64,000 nt of DNA from GCA-2720975 sp964469565 (lineage in GTDB: Bacteria; Planctomycetota; UBA1135; GCA-002686595), in the NCBI GenBank assembly GCA_964469565.1, contig CAYXZD010000019.1:15234-79233 (forward strand), read 5' to 3'. Shown one piece after another: positions 33,673-41,201 of the stretch. Within the stretch, counting starts at the first letter, position 1. Each line of letters opens with the position of its first letter. The position numbers and the translations under genes are program-made. The notes beneath the pieces are model-generated. The model was given only the letters and a program-made list of their open reading frames with translations. It ran no database searches and was not told the origin of the DNA.

Positions 33673-36600
33673 TCAGTCGCAGAACGTAACGCTGATGCCG
33701 TCCGTGAAATTGTACCCCGCTGGGCCGCCTGGGATGTCCCGGTGCCAGCACTGGAAGTAGCGCGTATCGCCCGAAACGATCGGGCCGCTGGGGGGCAGTG
33801 AATTGAAGTCCACGGCGTAGGTCATCTGGCCCAGCATGTCACTTTGCACCACAGGCAGACGCACAATCGAGCCTCCGAGACACATGAAACCATCACCCAC
33901 CGGCAGTTGAGCTGCCGTGTCTGAGTAGATAAACAAGCCAAATACGCTCGCAGGGAGATTGATGGCTGCCAAGCCAAAAGTGTTGTCGCTCACGCTTTGC
34001 GACCCACTCACAGTCATCATTCCACCCATGCCGGTGGAGTTGGTCGCGCCCACACAGTAATTCTGAGGAATCGGACATCCAGCATCGAGGTAGGTCACGC
34101 TCACATCATCGACCGCGGCTTCCACGATAGATCCGCTGCCCTTGTCGGACGCCCGGAAGCGGAATTGCATTTGCGATGTCAGAGGCAGGATCGTGTCCAC
34201 CGTAAAGAACCCTTCAAACCAGCCCCCGCTGGCTTGGGTACCCGTGGGGCCGACGGTTTCAGCGTTCTTCCAGGTCGATCCTCCGTCATTGGAGATGCCC
34301 ACCTTGAACGTGTCTGCGTTTGGAGCGCTGCCCTCGTCATTGGAATACCATCGCTGGTACGCAACCCGGACGCCCACATACCCAGTCATGTCTAGGATGG
34401 GGGAGAGCAAGGTTGTTGTGCCACCGTCCACATCATTGCCGCCAAGACTTGAAGATGCTTGCTGGCCGGTGAACCAACAATTCACCCCGGGATTGGGCGT
34501 GGTGTCATTGCCGGGTTGAGCTGCTGTGGGGTTGGGATCGTCCCGCTCCCACTGGCCGGTGGTTGCGTCATCCGAGGCGATGCCACCCGTCCAGCCTTCA
34601 TCCGTACTGGCTTCAAAATCCCAGAATGCAAGGGTCTGTTCGACTCCCACCACAAAACTCATGGGAGAGGCTGATCCGCCCGTTGGGTAGTCCTCGCTGG
34701 CACCATTGCTGTCAGTACCGACGAGGTAGTAATCGACGAAGCCGGTTCCCGAGATCGGTGGAATCTGGGCGGTGAACCCATCCCCACCTGTGCTGGTCAT
34801 CGGGACAGTGGTGTAGCCGCCCGCATTGACCTGGTAGTGGAGCATCACACTGGCCATGGGGGGGGAAACGAGGGCCACGACGTCCGCATGGACATCGTAG
34901 GGGCCGACATCCGCCGGAACGTCAGGCAGGTCGGTCACGTTAGCGAACTGCACAACGTCGAGGTCGTGCCCGGGGAATCCCTGTTCGCGAAAGGCCCCAT
35001 CGATATCAGAGTAGTTTGGGGTGCCATTCCCAATGTCTCCGTCGTCATCGTCGAGTGTGAGCCATTGGATCTCGATGATCGAGTCGATTTTTGTCTGGTT
35101 GTAGGCGTTCATCCAATTGATGAAAAGGCCATTAGCCGTTGCGCCACCGAGGGTCGAGCCCAGGGTACTGGTCAAGTTGCGGCGTACCTTCCACGCGGCT
35201 CCCATCCAAACTTCTCCATCGGCATGGACTCCGCCGTAGCAACCACCGTTGCCATCGCCGCAGTATTGCCGCGTATTCAAGCCTGTGCGGATGGAACCAC
35301 CAGAAGTGAAGAAGTACCGGCCCACTACGGGGTCATCGTAGGGATACATGCCAAATACATCCGCGTTGCCTTCGCCCATGCCATCCGAGCCGTTACCCGT
35401 TCCGTAACGGGTATTGAGCCAGTGGCCGTACTCGTGCGCGACTACCGATGAAAAGGCAGTGTTGTTACAGGAACTTGCCTTGCGGTAATAGTTGACGGAA
35501 CTGCCATTGTAGTAGGCATTACAGGAGGAGTTGATGTTGGGATTCGACGTGGCTTTGAAGTCCGCGGTATTGTCGCTGGGAACCGTGTCGCGAATGTAAT
35601 CGCGCACCACGTTGATGTGGTGGTAGGCATTGGCCTCGGCTGTGATGTACTGGGTCTTGCTGGGGTTCATGACCAGCGTATTCGGCTGGCCGGGTTGCAC
35701 GTTGTTGAATGTAATTGAGTAATCCGATCCTGCCTGGTTGTTGACGTTATTGAACGTGCCGTTGTAGCTGGCTGTGATGTTCAATGGGCTCGTGACTCCT
35801 GGGAAGGTGAAGTTCCCCATGCGGTCCGTTTGCACGGTGCCTGCTGAGCTTGAGACGTTTACATAGGCCATGGGGATTTGGACTTCGGGGTTGCCCGAGT
35901 GGTCCGCCTCAGTACCGGGTGTGGCCCAACTCACCAGAGTTCCAGTCACATCGAAGTAGTGCACGGTACTACTTCGAGTGAGGACCTCGCCGGAACCCGC
36001 GTCGATGATGTATTCAAAGCCCTTGGGCTCGTATTCGTTGCTGACGTTTACGGCGTAAGCGAGGAATGCTTGACGTTGGCCTGCGTTCTCTACCTGGGCA
36101 AAGCGCAGAAGGGGAAGGCCGACCTGCATTGCAGGGATTCCTTCGGAGTCCTCAAAGGCTGTGCGGGCTGCTTTCAGTGCTTGCCTACCGCTGACTGCGG
36201 GCTGCACTCGCAAGTGTTGGGTATTGGGTGCGGCGGTGGAGTGGATTGAAAGTAGTTCTCCAGCCGGATTCATGAGGATGTTGAGCCGAGCACCCGACAC
36301 GGGAAGCCCTCCCACGAATTGATCGAAGGAAACGGTGATCTTGTCGGTGCCATTGGCCATCCCCAGGGGCAAGTATGTATAGCGTCCATTGAGGAGTTCG
36401 TTGTCATCGATGCCATGCATGCTGACGCTGAGTGCAGCAAAACTCCTGGCGAGAGCAATCCAGTCGGACTCAGTCTGGGGCTGGGGCCAAGCAGCTTGGC
36501 GCGCTGTGGAACCGAAGATCATCTGGGCATAGCCCGTTTCCCGATCTGTAAGCACCCGCCAGCGCTTGCCATGTTCCTGCCTCCACTCGGAGAGGGAAGT

Positions 36601-36711
36601 CTCGATGTTCGTGGGTCGCTGGGGACGGGTCTCTTCAGGAGATTGAGCTGCGAGCGAAAGGGTGAGACTCAGCAATGCTCCGGAGCAGGCCAATGGTAAT
36701 GGGATTCTCAT
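33673..36711 (-). CDS. Secreted M36/M4-like metallopeptidase with C-terminal adhesion/sorting domain
   Basis: 1012 residues with a signal peptide (LPLACSGALLSLTLSLAAQ). Residues ~110-250 form an FTP/PepSY-like propeptide (TVSFDQFVGGLPVSGARLNI, YIIDAGSGEVL). The catalytic part has SVVAHEYGHWLNTRYG near 428 (HExxH) and GMGEGNADVFGMY near 445 (glutamate ligand), as in fungalysin-like gluzincins. A MAM/jellyroll-like beta domain (~680-870) begins AFWDFEASTDEGWTG. The last ~130 residues, from PQNYCVGATNSTGMGG to YFQCWHRDIPGGPAGYN and the final FCD, resemble a C-terminal domain that I recall on many secreted planctomycete proteins. The role of that domain is unproven. It probably digests extracellular protein. 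Confidence 0.82.
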   Translation of the reverse strand: MRIPLPLACSGALLSLTLSLAAQSPEETRPQRPTNIETSLSEWRQEHGKRWRVLTDRETGYAQMIFGSTARQAAWPQPQTESDWIALARSFAALSVSMHGIDDNELLNGRYTYLPLGMANGTDKITVSFDQFVGGLPVSGARLNILMNPAGELLSIHSTAAPNTQHLRVQPAVSGRQALKAARTAFEDSEGIPAMQVGLPLLRFAQVENAGQRQAFLAYAVNVSNEYEPKGFEYIIDAGSGEVLTRSSTVHYFDVTGTLVSWATPGTEADHSGNPEVQIPMAYVNVSSSAGTVQTDRMGNFTFPGVTSPLNITASYNGTFNNVNNQAGSDYSITFNNVQPGQPNTLVMNPSKTQYITAEANAYHHINVVRDYIRDTVPSDNTADFKATSNPNINSSCNAYYNGSSVNYYRKASSCNNTAFSSVVAHEYGHWLNTRYGTGNGSDGMGEGNADVFGMYPYDDPVVGRYFFTSGGSIRTGLNTRQYCGDGNGGCYGGVHADGEVWMGAAWKVRRNLTSTLGSTLGGATANGLFINWMNAYNQTKIDSIIEIQWLTLDDDDGDIGNGTPNYSDIDGAFREQGFPGHDLDVVQFANVTDLPDVPADVGPYDVHADVVALVSPPMASVMLHYQVNAGGYTTVPMTSTGGDGFTAQIPPISGTGFVDYYLVGTDSNGASEDYPTGGSASPMSFVVGVEQTLAFWDFEASTDEGWTGGIASDDATTGQWERDDPNPTAAQPGNDTTPNPGVNCWFTGQQASSSLGGNDVDGGTTTLLSPILDMTGYVGVRVAYQRWYSNDEGSAPNADTFKVGISNDGGSTWKNAETVGPTGTQASGGWFEGFFTVDTILPLTSQMQFRFRASDKGSGSIVEAAVDDVSVTYLDAGCPIPQNYCVGATNSTGMGGMMTVSGSQSVSDNTFGLAAINLPASVFGLFIYSDTAAQLPVGDGFMCLGGSIVRLPVVQSDMLGQMTYAVDFNSLPPSGPIVSGDTRYFQCWHRDIPGGPAGYNFTDGISVTFCD

Positions 36712-36899
36712 GGTGATTGTCGCTGGGTGGGGGTAGATGGGGAGATGGGACGCGCGCCCGACCCTATAGGGGACGGGTCAAACCCATGCGGGGGTCCTTT
36801 CATTCCCCAAGACTATCCCTTTGAATCTGGCGTGGGGACACTCCAATCGGGCAGCTGGTGATTGGGCCAGCACCTAGGGGCCCTCGGATCGCCGGGGTG

Positions 36900-36933
36900 T
36901 GGGAACGGGTGTTTGAAGCGTGGGAACGGGCGT
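36900..36933 (+). repeat. Two 13-bp direct repeats, 21-bp period, upstream of the SelW-like gene
   Basis: TGGGAACGGGTGT (36900-36912) and TGGGAACGGGCGT (36921-36933) match at 12 of 13 positions and are spaced two helical turns apart. They lie 64-97 bp before the SelW-like ATG. They could be a regulator binding site for that gene or for the divergent metallopeptidase gene. Confidence 0.4.
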
Positions 36934-36996
36934 ATGTCTTGTGTAGGTTGTCCCATCATGACCCCCACCCGAATCTGTCGCCTCCCCCGGAGAGCC

Positions 36997-37224
36997 ATGC
37001 AAATCGAGATTACTTATTGCGTCGAGTGAAACTTCAAGCCTGAGGCGTCCAGTCTGGCTGCCGAACTCCAAGCCCTGATCCCTGGTCTTACCGTCCGCCT
37101 GATTGGGGGCTCGGGAGGGATCTTTGACGTGACCCACGGAGGAGAGCGCATCTACTGCAAGGGCAAGACCGGACGATTCCCCACCGCACCTGAGGTGGGC
37201 GAGTTGTTGTCGGATAGGTCCTGA
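36997..37224 (+). CDS. SelW/SelT/SelH (Rdx) family selenoprotein with CxxU motif
   Basis: 75 residues when TGA at 37027-37029 is read as selenocysteine. The N-terminus MQIEITYCVE-U-NFKPEASSLAAELQ is the Rdx-family start, with C8-V9-E10-U11 as the CxxU redox motif at the end of the first strand. The remainder, VRLIGGSGGIFDVTHGGERI, YCKGKTGRFPTAPEVGELL, matches the conserved family end (GSGG.FEV..dg..i.sK...GrFP...e). Rdx proteins are thioredoxin-fold oxidoreductases of the cytoplasm. A GGAG site lies 5 nt before the ATG. A conventional reading would stop after ten residues. A SECIS-like hairpin follows. Confidence 0.85.
37044..37062 (+). promoter_or_regulatory. Candidate bacterial SECIS element of the SelW-like mRNA
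   Basis: GGCG (37044-37047) pairs with UGCC (37059-37062, one G-U pair). One U/C mismatch follows, then CCA pairs with UGG around the loop GUC (37052-37054). The loop starts after 22 nt counted from the UGA, exactly as in the peroxiredoxin mRNA. The loop begins with G followed by U, as expected for SelB-recognised bacterial elements. Confidence 0.6.
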
Positions 37225-37234
37225 ACGCTCCCCT

Positions 37235-37336
37235 CTATAGGGCGTAGATCAGCAGCCCGATGACGATTGAAAAAAGGAGAGCCGTCGTAGCAGCGGGGAC
37301 AGAGCCTCGTACCCGAGTCGTAGAAGGAAGAGCCAT
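37235..37336 (-). CDS. Possible 33-residue single-span membrane peptide
   Basis: The frame starts at ATG 37336 and ends at TAG 37237-37235. The peptide has a short polar, basic N-terminus (MALPSTTRVRGSV) and one hydrophobic helix (ATTALLFSIVIGLLIYAL). It lies in the 334-bp gap between the SelW-like gene and pyruvate kinase, convergent with the former. I know no family for it, and no ribosome site is obvious. The rest of the gap (37337-37558) shows nothing else except the likely pyruvate kinase promoter. Confidence 0.3.
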   Translation of the reverse strand: MALPSTTRVRGSVPAATTALLFSIVIGLLIYAL

Positions 37337-37558
37337 GGATTGGATGCGCTAGGGGAGGTGCAGCGTTCCCTTGCGACTCCTAGAGATAACACAGTCCGAC
37401 AAGCTCTGGGGCGCGGATGCACAGGGATGTCTCTGAGTGCAATCGACGGGTGGTCTGTGGTATCTCGGCTAGACCCACCTGCGGGGCATCTAGGTGATCC
37501 CCAAACTACGCCGTCTCACTGTCAGCCTGCGCTTGGCTCTTGTATCCTAATGAGCCAC

Positions 37559-39046
37559 ATGAGTTCTCAGACCACGTCCGCGAAACCCCACCAGGCCACA
37601 TCTATCTCTGATCCAAGCCACTCAAAGCCTCGTTCGTTCACCAAGATCGTGGCCACCATCGGTCCTGCATCTGAGGATCGCATTGAAGAGTTGATCTTGT
37701 CTGGCATGAGCGTGGCACGTCTCAATTTCAGCCATGGTTCTGCTGCAGAGCACCAGGCCCGCATTGAGAAGATTCGTTCGGCGGCTCAAAAGCTTCGCAG
37801 GCCAGTGGGCATCCTCGGTGATCTTCCGGGCCCGAAAATGCGAACAGGAACTTTTCCAAAGGGGATGGTCGATCTCACTGAAGGTGAGTCGGTGCGGGTC
37901 CGATCCGGGAGTGGCTGCGCCCTTCCGGGCGAAGTCTTGCTCAATGTGCCAGATGTGCACTTAGCCCTGGAAGTAGGTCACACAATCAGCCTAGCCGATG
38001 GCCAGGTGGAGTTGGAGGTCATCAAGGTTTATGGTGAAGTCGTGCAGGCGCGGGTGATCCGGCCTGGCGTCGTGGGAGACTCCAAGGGTGTGCACTTTCC
38101 TACATCCCAGGTGGAATACACCCTACCTACTGAGGCGGATCGCAGCTGGATTCAGTTCGCAGTTGACAATCAATTGGATTTCCTTGGGGTCAGTTTTGTG
38201 GGCTCTGCGGAGGAGGTCGAACTCGTGCGCTCTTTGGCCAGCACCCAGTCGATTGTGGCCAAGATCGAACGACGCGTGGCAGTCGACAACCTTGAATCGA
38301 TCCTCGAGGTCGCCGATGGGGTCATGGTGGCGCGGGGGGATTTGGGTGTAGAGATCGGCCTCGCCAATCTTCCAGGAATGCAGAAGATGATCATCGAGCG
38401 GACGATCTACGCACGCAAGTTCATCATTACGGCCACAGAGATGCTTGAGTCGATGATTCATTCTTCGCGTCCTACTCGGGCAGAAGTGACGGATGTGGCC
38501 AACGCCATCCTTGATGGCACGGACGCCGTCATGCTTTCCGCTGAAACTGCCGTGGGAAACCACCCCCTGGAGGCCGTGGAGACCATGCGGGACATCGCGA
38601 TCGCGGTGGAAGCCTCCCCGCGATACCGCCGCCGCCCCAGGCTAAACCTCGATGCCCGGGACGCGTCATTTGGGACTTCAATCTCCATGGCCGCGGCTCA
38701 GGTTGCCCGTGCCCTGCGACTGGATAAGGTGATTTGTTTCACGGAGACGGGCAGTACCGTGCGCCTGATTTCACGCTACCGGCCGGGCAATGAGATTATC
38801 GGGCTTTCACCCCACCTCGGGGTGGTGCGGCAGATGACCGTCCTTGGGCACGTGACTCCAGCCCTCTTCAGGCGGGAGTCCAGCCTAGAGGAAATGCTAG
38901 ACATGGCTGCGGAAATGCTGGTGGTACGGGGCATGGCTCGGCTGGGTGAGGAGGTGGCCTTCGTGGCCGGAGTTCCACCAGGGGTTGCACAGAGTACAAA
39001 CGTCATGAAGTTGCATCGGATCGGAGAGTCCACCAAGCTCAGTTGA
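37559..39046 (+). CDS. pyk: Pyruvate kinase
   Basis: 495 residues from ATG 37559. It catalyses the last step of glycolysis, PEP + ADP to pyruvate + ATP. The family sequence is complete: TKIVATIGPASED, GMSVARLNFSHG, GILGDLPGPKMRTG, IVAKIERRVAVDNLESIL, VMVARGDLGVEI (metal-binding), and ATEMLESMIHSSRPTRAEVTDVANA with DGTDAVMLSAETAVG. The C-terminal allosteric-type domain (CFTETGSTVRLISRYRPG) is present. An ATG at 37550 is three codons earlier, but TATCCT (37543-37548) almost touches it, so the second ATG fits a leaderless start better. Confidence 0.96.
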   Translation: MSSQTTSAKPHQATSISDPSHSKPRSFTKIVATIGPASEDRIEELILSGMSVARLNFSHGSAAEHQARIEKIRSAAQKLRRPVGILGDLPGPKMRTGTFPKGMVDLTEGESVRVRSGSGCALPGEVLLNVPDVHLALEVGHTISLADGQVELEVIKVYGEVVQARVIRPGVVGDSKGVHFPTSQVEYTLPTEADRSWIQFAVDNQLDFLGVSFVGSAEEVELVRSLASTQSIVAKIERRVAVDNLESILEVADGVMVARGDLGVEIGLANLPGMQKMIIERTIYARKFIITATEMLESMIHSSRPTRAEVTDVANAILDGTDAVMLSAETAVGNHPLEAVETMRDIAIAVEASPRYRRRPRLNLDARDASFGTSISMAAAQVARALRLDKVICFTETGSTVRLISRYRPGNEIIGLSPHLGVVRQMTVLGHVTPALFRRESSLEEMLDMAAEMLVVRGMARLGEEVAFVAGVPPGVAQSTNVMKLHRIGESTKLS

Positions 39047-39170
39047 GCTTGGGGGGACACTGGCTCGGGTGGGGAAGTTTGTTGAACGGCGTAACTCCTT
39101 ATGGCGCTAAGCCCAAGGGATCTCCGGCATGGAGACCATTGATTTGGACTTGTTCTTAGCGATGATGGTC

Positions 39171-39176
39171 TAGCCT
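39171..39176 (+). promoter_or_regulatory. -10-like hexamer TAGCCT, 6 nt before ATG 39183
   Basis: TAGCCT is followed by CCAATC and ATG 39183. It fits the leaderless TANNNT pattern. AGACCAT (39133-39139) and ATGGTCT (39165-39171) form a wide inverted repeat that overlaps the hexamer and could be an operator or terminator. Confidence 0.4.
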
Positions 39177-39182
39177 CCAATC

Positions 39183-40052
39183 ATGCTCAGCCGATTTCAA
39201 TTCACCCGCTTCCGCTCGTTTCGCCGCAATGTAGCCGCCAGCGAGCGTCATGACGCTCGATCAGCCGCCCGTGTCGTCTGCATCGCTAGTGGTAAGGGCG
39301 GAACTGGCAAGAGTGTGATTGCATCCAACCTTGCGGTGCAGCGCGCCCGAAAAGGAGAACGGGTTCTTCTTGTGGATTTCGACGCAGGCCTCGCCAATGC
39401 TCACCTCCTTCTCGGGATGGCGCCACAGTACGACATCGGACATGTGATGCAGGGCAGCGTTTCGGCGCATGAGGCTCTCAGCGAGGGGCCCTTCGGTCTC
39501 AAGCTGCTTTCCGGTGGTGTGGGCCGGCAGGCTCTCGTCGATCCGACCCGTCGAGAGTTGGACCGACTCTTTAGAGCATTGCGCCCTCTTGAGAACGACT
39601 TCGACTTGATGTTGATTGACCATGGTGCAGGTTTGGGCTATTCGACGGTGGCCCATTTGGCCGCCACAAGCACTCTGCTCTTGGTGACCAACCATGAGGT
39701 GACAGCCCTGTCTGACGGCTACGCCCTCTACAAGCGGGCCACGGCGGTCAACCGGGGCATTCGTGTGGGGCTCGTGGTGAACCGGGTTCCCGATGAGACC
39801 CTTGCCGGGGCCGCATGGGACAGTTTCCGCTCGGTCTCACAGAAATTCCTCGGCCATAGCCCCGAATTTGTTGGCTGGGTTCCTGCAGATCCCATTGTTT
39901 CTACGAGTGTTCAAAGACGGGAACCGATTGTGGCCAGCTATCCCGAGAGCCCGGCCGCCCAAGCCCTTCAGCGCGTGGCCAATTGGGCGCCTATTGATCA
40001 TGCACGCACAAGTAGTGCATTCTACGAGAAGGCCCGCAAGGCCCTCCGCTAG
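39183..40052 (+). CDS. MinD/FlhG-like P-loop ATPase
   Basis: 289 residues. After a basic N-terminal ~30-residue extension comes the deviant Walker A motif ASGKGGTGKSVIASNLA, then LLVDFDAGLANAHLLLGM and FDLMLIDHGAGLGYSTV (Walker B). The order and the DAGLANAHLLLG element match MinD/FlhG (YlxH) ATPases, which set cell-division or flagellar number and site. There is no obvious C-terminal membrane-targeting helix as in MinD, and no flagellar or min gene nearby. With the ParA gene that follows 134 bp later, it suggests a locus for spatial organisation. Confidence 0.82.
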   Translation: MLSRFQFTRFRSFRRNVAASERHDARSAARVVCIASGKGGTGKSVIASNLAVQRARKGERVLLVDFDAGLANAHLLLGMAPQYDIGHVMQGSVSAHEALSEGPFGLKLLSGGVGRQALVDPTRRELDRLFRALRPLENDFDLMLIDHGAGLGYSTVAHLAATSTLLLVTNHEVTALSDGYALYKRATAVNRGIRVGLVVNRVPDETLAGAAWDSFRSVSQKFLGHSPEFVGWVPADPIVSTSVQRREPIVASYPESPAAQALQRVANWAPIDHARTSSAFYEKARKALR

Positions 40053-40053
40053 A

Positions 40054-40079
40054 CCCCAGCCTATCCCCGCAGGTTGGGG
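40054..40079 (+). terminator. Terminator-like hairpin after the MinD-like gene
   Basis: CCCCAGCCT (40054-40062) pairs with AGGTTGGGG (40071-40079): a 9-bp stem with one G-T pair and an 8-nt loop, beginning two bases after the stop. The remaining ~100 bp to the ParA gene hold no further gene. Confidence 0.5.
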
Positions 40080-40186
40080 ACGGCTTCTCACCGCAAGTCC
40101 GCTGCCCACCCCTTGATGGGGATCCCAGGGACCTGTAGCGAGAAGTCGGCCACGCCCACTTTTTATTCCTCCCGCGCCGATTGATC

Positions 40187-41149
40187 ATGCAGGTCCTCTC
40201 CCTCGTCAACCAAAAAGGCGGTTGCGGCAAGACAACTACAGCCGTCAACCTAGCGGGAGCCCTCGCCGCCCGCGGTGAACGGGTCTTGTTGGTGGACCTT
40301 GATCCCCAAGCTCACGCCACACTCGCACTCGGCCAGGCGCCAGACTGGGAGGACGCTAGCGTTGCTGAGGTGCTGATCGGTGAGGCTAAGGCCGAGGATG
40401 CCATTGTTACCTGCCCTGGGGGCATCGACCTGCTTCCCGCCCGTCTAGATCTTGGGGAATTCGAGGAAATCTCGGGCCGTTTGCTCCATGCCGAGCAACG
40501 CCTGCAGGGTGTTCTTCTCAGCTTGGAGGGGACCTACGCTTGGGTGGTGGTGGATTGTCCCCCCCGAGCAGACGGCGTCTTGTGTGCCAACGCCCTGTTT
40601 GCCAGCACGACCGCAGTCTTAGTGGTTGAGACCGGAGCGTTTGCACTTCAGGGGGCGCTGCAGGCCCTACGGGTGTTCGAAGAAGCTGCCGAGCGCCAGA
40701 ATCGCTCCTACCGCATTCGGGTGGTAGGCACCATGTTTGACCGCCGCACGCGCTTTGCTCGTGAACTTCTCATTGCATTGCATGGCCGATTCACCGGCTG
40801 GATGTATGACACGGTGATCCGGAGTAGTGTGCGACTGCGGGAGGGGCCTGCAGTGGGTTTGCCCATTCAAGAACATGCTCCCTCGTCCCGTGCTGCTGCA
40901 GACTTCGCAGCCCTCGCAGAGGAGGTAGTCCTCGATTCTGTGGACGCGTCTCAAGATCGGTTGCCAGAGTCCGGCGGCCCTCGAGTGGGTGAAATGATCG
41001 TGCCGCGCCCGGCCCCTGCTGCGCAGGGCCAAATGGAGGACCTGGTGAGCGATGGGGCGGAAACGGGCGGCCACGACTCTTTGGATCCCATCGAACCCAT
41101 CCATCCACACCTCCCTCGCAGGCTCCCCTCGGAAGCCGCTAGAAACTAA
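40187..41149 (+). CDS. ParA-family ATPase
   Basis: 320 residues from ATG 40187. TTG 40181 two codons upstream is possible but unlikely. VLSLVNQKGGCGKTTTAVNLAG is the ParA Walker A region, VLLVDLDPQAHATLAL the A' motif and WVVVDCPPRADGVL Walker B. It belongs to the Soj/ParA group that partitions chromosomes, plasmids or large protein clusters along the nucleoid. The C-terminal ~70 residues (from SQDRLPESGG) are a low-complexity acidic and proline tail that typical ParA proteins lack. No parB follows. Instead, 52 bp downstream is a long low-complexity gene whose product has two helix-hairpin-helix domains. Confidence 0.85.
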   Translation: MQVLSLVNQKGGCGKTTTAVNLAGALAARGERVLLVDLDPQAHATLALGQAPDWEDASVAEVLIGEAKAEDAIVTCPGGIDLLPARLDLGEFEEISGRLLHAEQRLQGVLLSLEGTYAWVVVDCPPRADGVLCANALFASTTAVLVVETGAFALQGALQALRVFEEAAERQNRSYRIRVVGTMFDRRTRFARELLIALHGRFTGWMYDTVIRSSVRLREGPAVGLPIQEHAPSSRAAADFAALAEEVVLDSVDASQDRLPESGGPRVGEMIVPRPAPAAQGQMEDLVSDGAETGGHDSLDPIEPIHPHLPRRLPSEAARN

Positions 41150-41201
41150 TTCCCTTCGCCTTCAAGCACATACCCCAAACGCCTAACCCCTGCGAGTCGC
41201 T

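Noticed and set aside
36858..37043. Plus-strand 61-residue frame across the selW-like start
   Set aside because: It is in another frame from the SelW-like protein, has no similarity, and ends inside it.
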